The translations under genes were made by a program, and so were the position numbers. From contig JAKORQ010000581.1 of the NCBI GenBank assembly GCA_029777755.1, positions 1 to 6,505 of the forward strand: DNA of 6,505 nucleotides, in the 5' to 3' direction. The notes under the pieces were generated by a model. The model was given only the letters and a program-made list of their open reading frames with translations, had not been told where the DNA came from and did not search any database. Positions 5,919 to 6,505 of this stretch are shown piece by piece (the stretch's first letter is position 1; every line of letters starts with the position of its first letter). This DNA comes from Planctomycetota bacterium. GTDB taxonomy: Bacteria; Planctomycetota; Phycisphaerae; Tepidisphaerales; Tepidisphaeraceae.

Positions 5919-5924
5919 ATTGTA
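5919..5924 (-). promoter_or_regulatory. Candidate -10 element of the ABC ATPase gene
   Basis: TACAAT on the minus strand matches five of six -10 positions and ends 9 nt before the ATG at 5909, so transcription would begin within a few bases of the start codon. No good -35 is seen 16-18 nt upstream. Confidence 0.35.
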
Positions 5925-5967
5925 TCGGTTTGGATTCCCAAGTGGAGCAAGAGGGGCAATCTTTGCC

Positions 5968-5996
5968 TTGTGCTAATACGTTAGGCTCATTACGAT
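5968..5996 (+). promoter_or_regulatory. Weak candidate promoter for the right-edge membrane protein
   Basis: TTGTGC (5968-5973) and TACGAT (5991-5996) are separated by 17 nt on the plus strand. The matches are weak (three and four of six). The leader would be about 45 nt. It shares the divergent 5910-6046 region with the ABC ATPase promoter. Confidence 0.22.
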
Positions 5997-6046
5997 CTTA
6001 GGTGCGTCTGGCGGCCGCTGTTGGCATCGCCCGAAAGGAGAGCATT

Positions 6047-6505
6047 GTGGGCATACGAGAAAAACTCAACGAGAACCCTGCCATCACCACGAGCGTTACA
6101 GTTCTCATCATCGTCATCGCAGTCGGCTACATCATCTATCAGCAGATCCCCTCCGGCGTACCCAAGGCACCTACCCAGGCTTACTTCAGCATCGATGATG
6201 GCAAGACCTGGTTTGCCGACGACATCAACAAGGTTGCTCCCTTCGAGAAGGATGGCAAGCAGGCGGTCCGCGTGCATGTGTTCCGTTGCGGCAGGGGCGA
6301 GCCTTTCGTGGCGTTCATGGAGCGACTCCTGCCCGATGCCAAGAAGCAGGTCGATGCACTGATGGCCCAGGGAAGCCAGGATCCCGAGACCGGCTACAAG
6401 ATCGCCATGATCAAGGAGCGTGGCTCGGAGTATAAGAGGCCCGGCGATGCCCGCTGGATCCGCATGAGCGAGAACCACCAGGCCTTCGGCGAGATCATGA
6501 ACGTC
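6047..6505 (+). CDS. Single-pass membrane-anchored protein, planctomycete type (partial)
   Basis: The plus strand is open from a GTG at 6047 to the window edge, giving 153 residues; the C-terminus is missing. The GTG start is well supported by AGGAG (6036-6040) 6 nt before it. A short N-terminal stretch (GIREKLNENPAITT) precedes one strong membrane helix at about 15-34, rich in V and I. The rest is a hydrophilic domain with a conspicuous AYFSIDDGKTWFADDI block (46-60), PFEKDGKQAVRVHVFRC (65-81) and a charged region to the edge. I recall such a layout, with a DDGKTWF block after an N-terminal anchor, from planctomycete proteins of unknown function. The domain probably faces the periplasm, though orientation is not certain. 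Cys81 is the only cysteine seen. No enzymatic motif is visible. It is divergent from the ABC ATPase gene and shares its upstream region. Confidence 0.85.
   Translation, partial: MGIREKLNENPAITTSVTVLIIVIAVGYIIYQQIPSGVPKAPTQAYFSIDDGKTWFADDINKVAPFEKDGKQAVRVHVFRCGRGEPFVAFMERLLPDAKKQVDALMAQGSQDPETGYKIAMIKERGSEYKRPGDARWIRMSENHQAFGEIMNV

Noticed and set aside
5906..5921. Mini-ORF ATG CTT TTC TCA TGA overlapping the ABC ATPase start codon
   Set aside because: Four codons with no ribosome binding site; it overlaps the candidate -10 element and is more easily explained by chance.
5990..6478. 162-residue minus-strand frame and 113-residue plus-strand frame near the right edge
   Set aside because: Both overlap the GTG-started membrane protein, which has a strong Shine-Dalgarno sequence and a clear membrane helix; the alternatives have neither.
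1..6505. CRISPR array, insertion sequence, integrase or toxin-antitoxin system
   Set aside because: No regularly spaced DNA repeats, no transposase or recombinase motifs and no paired small toxin/antitoxin genes were seen on either strand.

Overview
The window looks like a GC-rich (about 60% by eye) chromosomal stretch of a bacterium of the Planctomycetota, possibly Phycisphaerae. The reasons are a T5SS/PEP-CTERM-associated repeat protein, an anaerobic sulfatase maturase, a DUF2752 membrane protein, envelope lipoproteins of a type I associate with planctomycetes, and a single-pass membrane protein (right edge) with a 'DDGKTWFADD' block that I recall from planctomycete genomes. This placement is inference; no rRNA or marker gene is present.

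Left edge (1-753, minus): the N-terminal 251 residues of a secreted repeat protein, with a signal peptide followed by alternating glycine-rich beta repeats; its C-terminus lies outside the window. Positions 778-1285 are a gene-poor stretch holding a candidate promoter and leader for that gene, short inverted and direct repeats, and no convincing coding sequence. Positions 1286-3159 (minus) hold three co-directional genes: a DUF2752 membrane protein, then two tandem, distantly paralogous lipoproteins separated by 3 nt.

Middle (3295-4506, plus): a complete radical SAM/SPASM enzyme whose cysteine spacing matches anaerobic sulfatase-maturating enzymes. It is divergent from the DUF2752 gene, and no sulfatase gene is visible. 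A convergent intergenic gap with two hairpins separates it from the next pair.

Right part (4594-5909, minus): an ABC importer ATPase of the PotA/FbpC/MalK type, followed 2 nt later by a small protein of unknown function. No permease or binding protein is in the window. At 6047 a GTG start with a strong ribosome binding site opens a membrane-anchored protein that runs off the right edge.

The genes do not form one obvious pathway. They are four transcription units linked mainly by envelope themes: secretion, lipoproteins, membrane proteins and import. A recurring feature is that three unit-leading genes (3159 minus, 3295 plus, 5909 minus) lack a Shine-Dalgarno sequence and have a -10-like hexamer 9-10 nt before the ATG, suggesting leaderless mRNAs. 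The other five genes have recognisable Shine-Dalgarno sequences. I found no clear novel multi-gene system; the best leads are the lipoprotein pair, the ATPase/small-protein pair and the leaderless pattern.
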